This document shows, in pieces, positions 56,308 to 58,065 of a DNA stretch of 58,065 bases. The DNA is taken from contig UEIF01000011.1 of NCBI GenBank assembly GCA_900468805.1, forward strand, positions 1 through 58,065, written 5' to 3'. The position numbers and the translations under genes are program-made. This DNA is from Hyphomicrobiales bacterium (GTDB taxonomy: Bacteria; Pseudomonadota; Alphaproteobacteria; Rhizobiales; Rhizobiaceae). Below the pieces are notes generated by a model. It worked only from the letters and a program-made list of their open reading frames with translations, was not told the DNA's origin and made no database searches. The stretch's first letter is position 1, and every line of letters begins with the position of its first letter.

Positions 56308-57087
56308 CTAACGCAGCAATCCTTGTCCGCCGTCGATCCAGACCGGCGTGCCGGTAATATGCCGGGCACGTTCGGAGGAGAGGAAGAGGATCGTTTCGGC
56401 GACATCGTCGCTCGACCCGGCCTTGCCGCCGGTGATGGGGATTTCGCCCTCCGGCCAGATGACGGGTACTTCGGTTTCCTCGCGATGGCGCGTGGTGGTG
56501 TTGGCGGAAATGCTGGTTTCGATCGCGCCGGGGCAGACGGCATTGACGCGGATGCCGTGTTTGCCGAGTTCCAGCGCCAGCTGCTGGACCATGGCGACCT
56601 GACCAGCCTTGGTGGCCGTATAGGCCGTGGCGCCGGGTGTGGTGAAGGTGCGGGTGCCGTTGATGGAGGAAACGACGACGATCGCGCCACCGTTCATCTT
56701 CAGATAGGGCACGGTGAGATGCAGGGTCAGATAGGTGCCGCGAAGGTTCACAGCCATGGTCTGATCCCATTCGTCGGGTTTGAGATCGTCGATCGGCGCC
56801 CAGACGCCGTTGATGCCGGCATTGGCGACGACGATGTCGATACCGCCAAAGGTCTCGATCATCTTGTCGATCGCGATGCGCATCTGTCCTTCGTCGCTCG
56901 TATCGGCAGTCAACTCGATCGACTGGCCGCCGGCCGCGACAATCTCCTTGCAGGTCTGCAATACCTCGCTTTCGGTGCGGCTCAGCACCGCGACCTTTGC
57001 GCCCTCAGCGGCGAGCTTCAATGCAGTTGCCTTGCCGATGCCGGAGCCTGCGCCGGTCACCAATGCGATCTTTCCCTGCAACTCCAT
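56308..57087 (-). CDS. Short-chain dehydrogenase/reductase (sugar dehydrogenase type)
   Basis: 259-residue classical SDR. Cofactor motif TGAGSGIG (residues 11-18), VANAGING strand, catalytic Ser in VVSSING and YTATK. The C-terminus ends DGGQGLLR, common in sugar and glucose/galactose dehydrogenases. AAGGAGCGG precedes the ATG at 57087. It lies 77 bp downstream of a DoxX-like gene and a galactonate-dehydratase-like gene, which fits oxidation of an aldose to its lactone or acid. The exact sugar is not shown. Confidence 0.88.
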   Translation of the reverse strand: MELQGKIALVTGAGSGIGKATALKLAAEGAKVAVLSRTESEVLQTCKEIVAAGGQSIELTADTSDEGQMRIAIDKMIETFGGIDIVVANAGINGVWAPIDDLKPDEWDQTMAVNLRGTYLTLHLTVPYLKMNGGAIVVVSSINGTRTFTTPGATAYTATKAGQVAMVQQLALELGKHGIRVNAVCPGAIETSISANTTTRHREETEVPVIWPEGEIPITGGKAGSSDDVAETILFLSSERARHITGTPVWIDGGQGLLR

Positions 57088-57164
57088 CAGCCGCTCCTTT
57101 TGCCTCTGCCGGTAAGGGCAATGAACAGGGCGGCTCTTGGTTCCGGCGCGATCGTGCGAGGAGG

Positions 57165-57560
57165 CTATTTCAGGAGGCTGTGGCGCAGCGCCCACTTTTC
57201 CGGTCCGTGAACGGCGGCGAAGAGCAGGCCGGCCAGAAAAGAGAAGTGATCGACGAAAAAGCCGAATTCGGCCTGGTTCTGCTGCCAGAGGGACGGGCCA
57301 TGGAAGGAAAAGGCGAGGAAGATCACGTAGATGCCGGCAAGCAGGCTGGCCTCGCTGAAGAAGGCGCCTGATATGAACGCGAGCGCCAGCGCGATCTCGA
57401 AGAAGGCGGCGACCCAGGCGAGGAATGTCGCCATCGGAAAACCGGCCGACGTGATGTAGCCGGCGGTCGCGCCGATATCGGCGAACTTGAAGCCGGCAGC
57501 CATGAAAAAGATGAAGCTGAAGATGATGCGGGCAATGATGATTGCGATTGCTCTGGCCAT
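57165..57560 (-). CDS. DoxX-family membrane protein
   Basis: 131-residue integral membrane protein with four hydrophobic segments (residues 4-24, 44-66, 68-86, 102-117), matching the DoxX/SURF4-like family. Typical features seen are FFMAAGFKF in the first helix and the Phe/Trp-rich C-terminal half. DoxX members are linked to quinone-dependent oxidations or redox stress, but the role here is unknown. GAGGAG precedes the ATG. It lies between a galactonate-dehydratase-like gene and an SDR. Confidence 0.85.
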   Translation of the reverse strand: MARAIAIIIARIIFSFIFFMAAGFKFADIGATAGYITSAGFPMATFLAWVAAFFEIALALAFISGAFFSEASLLAGIYVIFLAFSFHGPSLWQQNQAEFGFFVDHFSFLAGLLFAAVHGPEKWALRHSLLK

Positions 57561-57654
57561 TGTGAAATCTCCTCTTTGAGTTCCACTATGACGGGTGAAG
57601 CGCCTGATATCCGACAGGACGAATGAAAAAGGACCGCTTTCGCGGCCCTTCTGA

Positions 57655-58065
57655 TTACCATTCGGCGAAGCTGCCGTCTTCGTGGCGCCAGATCGGATTG
57701 CGCCAGCGATGGCCTTCCTTGGCGCGCTCGATGACATAGGCTTCGTCCACCTCCACGCCGAGGCCGGGGCCTTGCGGAATGGAGACGAAACCGTCGGCAT
57801 ACTGGAAGACCTCCTTGTTGGAGATGTAGTCGAGGATGTCGTTGCCCTTGTTGTAGTGGATGCCGAGGCTCTGTTCCTGAATGAAGGCATTGTAGGAGAT
57901 GGCATCGACCTGCAGGCAAGCGGCAAGCGCGATCGGACCGAGCGGGCAATGCGGCGCGACCGCCACGTCATAGGCTTCGGCCATGGCGGCGATCTTGCGG
58001 CATTCGGTGATGCCGCCGGCATGCGACAGGTCCGGCTGGATGATGTCGACATAGCCGTCCGACAG
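57655..58065 (-). CDS. dgoD: Galactonate dehydratase-like enolase, C-terminal part (partial)
   Basis: 136 C-terminal residues of a mandelate-racemase/muconate-lactonising family enzyme, cut by the right edge of the window. It shows the strand [15 protein letters not shown] and the segment [17 protein letters not shown], where the His is the general base in D-galactonate dehydratases, and the C-terminal [16 protein letters not shown]. This combination matches DgoD (dehydrates D-galactonate to 2-keto-3-deoxygalactonate) better than other subgroups, but substrate ligands in the missing part cannot be checked. The gene is transcribed leftward into the DoxX and SDR genes. Confidence 0.8.
   Translation of the reverse strand: MSDGYVDIIQPDLSHAGGITECRKIAAMAEAYDVAVAPHCPLGPIALAACLQVDAISYNAFIQEQSLGIHYNKGNDILDYISNKEVFQYADGFVSIPQGPGLGVEVDEAYVIERAKEGHRWRNPIWRHEDGSFAEW

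Overview
The window looks like a stretch of chromosome from a member of the Rhizobiaceae (Rhizobium/Agrobacterium/Sinorhizobium type). The evidence is the GC-rich coding style, the purine-rich GGAGG-type ribosome binding sites, several sugar ABC transporters each with its own LacI- or GntR-type regulator, a ribbon-helix-helix protein typical of rhizobia, dispersed palindromic intergenic repeats, and cobalamin riboswitches in front of metE and nrdHIEF. Bases 1-19 are the 3' end of an initiator tRNA, the usual last gene of a rhizobial rRNA operon, so an rrn operon probably lies just outside the left edge. No phage, insertion sequence, conjugation gene or CRISPR array was seen.

Layout. (a) 1-1.3 kb: tRNA-fMet tail, its terminator, a glycine-zipper lipoprotein and a secreted EF-hand protein. 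(b) 1.3-6.4 kb: a ribose/fructose-type sugar transporter split over two divergent units (permease and ATPase leftward; NAD-dependent epimerase, binding protein and FadR-type GntR regulator rightward), with a TTGTC-A-GACAA operator candidate between them. (c) 6.9-9.0 kb: three secreted proteins, one with three cysteine repeats of identical spacing. (d) 9.0-14.8 kb: an RND efflux pump without its outer-membrane channel, and a ChaA-like cation/proton antiporter. (e) 14.9-19.2 kb: an aldehyde-detoxification unit (AcoR-like regulator lacking its AAA+ domain, aldehyde dehydrogenase, DUF779, DJ-1/PfpI, ribbon-helix-helix), with the same inverted repeat about 106-109 bp upstream of both the regulator and the dehydrogenase. 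(f) 19.6-23.2 kb: periplasmic MsrB next to a DipZ-like electron-delivery protein with a methionine-rich linker, then a BaiN-type flavoprotein. (g) 23.2-26.0 kb: a MerR regulator and a Zn/Cd/Pb P-type ATPase sharing a MerR-type promoter. (h) 26.0-33.3 kb: two cobalamin riboswitches, one before metE and one before nrdHIEF; the second promoter also carries a NrdR-box-like site.

(i) 33.4-56.0 kb is a carbohydrate island flanked by two paralogous class III nucleotide cyclases. It holds a LacI regulator with a divergent GtsABC-like transporter operon. Next comes a divergent pair: a Gfo/Idh dehydrogenase, LacI regulator and GH2 glycosidase unit opposite a second CUT1 transporter operon that ends with a ThuA-like protein and an HTH-only RpiR protein. 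After these come a gluconolactonase, an SDR, a phytanoyl-CoA-dioxygenase-like enzyme and a divergent LacI regulator. (j) 56.3-58.1 kb: an SDR, a DoxX-like membrane protein and the C-terminal part of a galactonate-dehydratase-like enolase, cut by the right edge.

How the genes work together. Most of the window is import and early catabolism of plant-derived glycosides and sugar acids under local repressors; candidate operators can be seen for nearly every regulator. The B12-controlled pair metE/nrdHIEF would supply cobalamin-independent methionine and deoxynucleotide synthesis when B12 is scarce. The least conventional parts are the GH2 / Gfo-Idh / ThuA / transporter locus, which may process oxidised (3-keto) glycosides, and the two cyclases with a shared, unrecognised N-terminal region.
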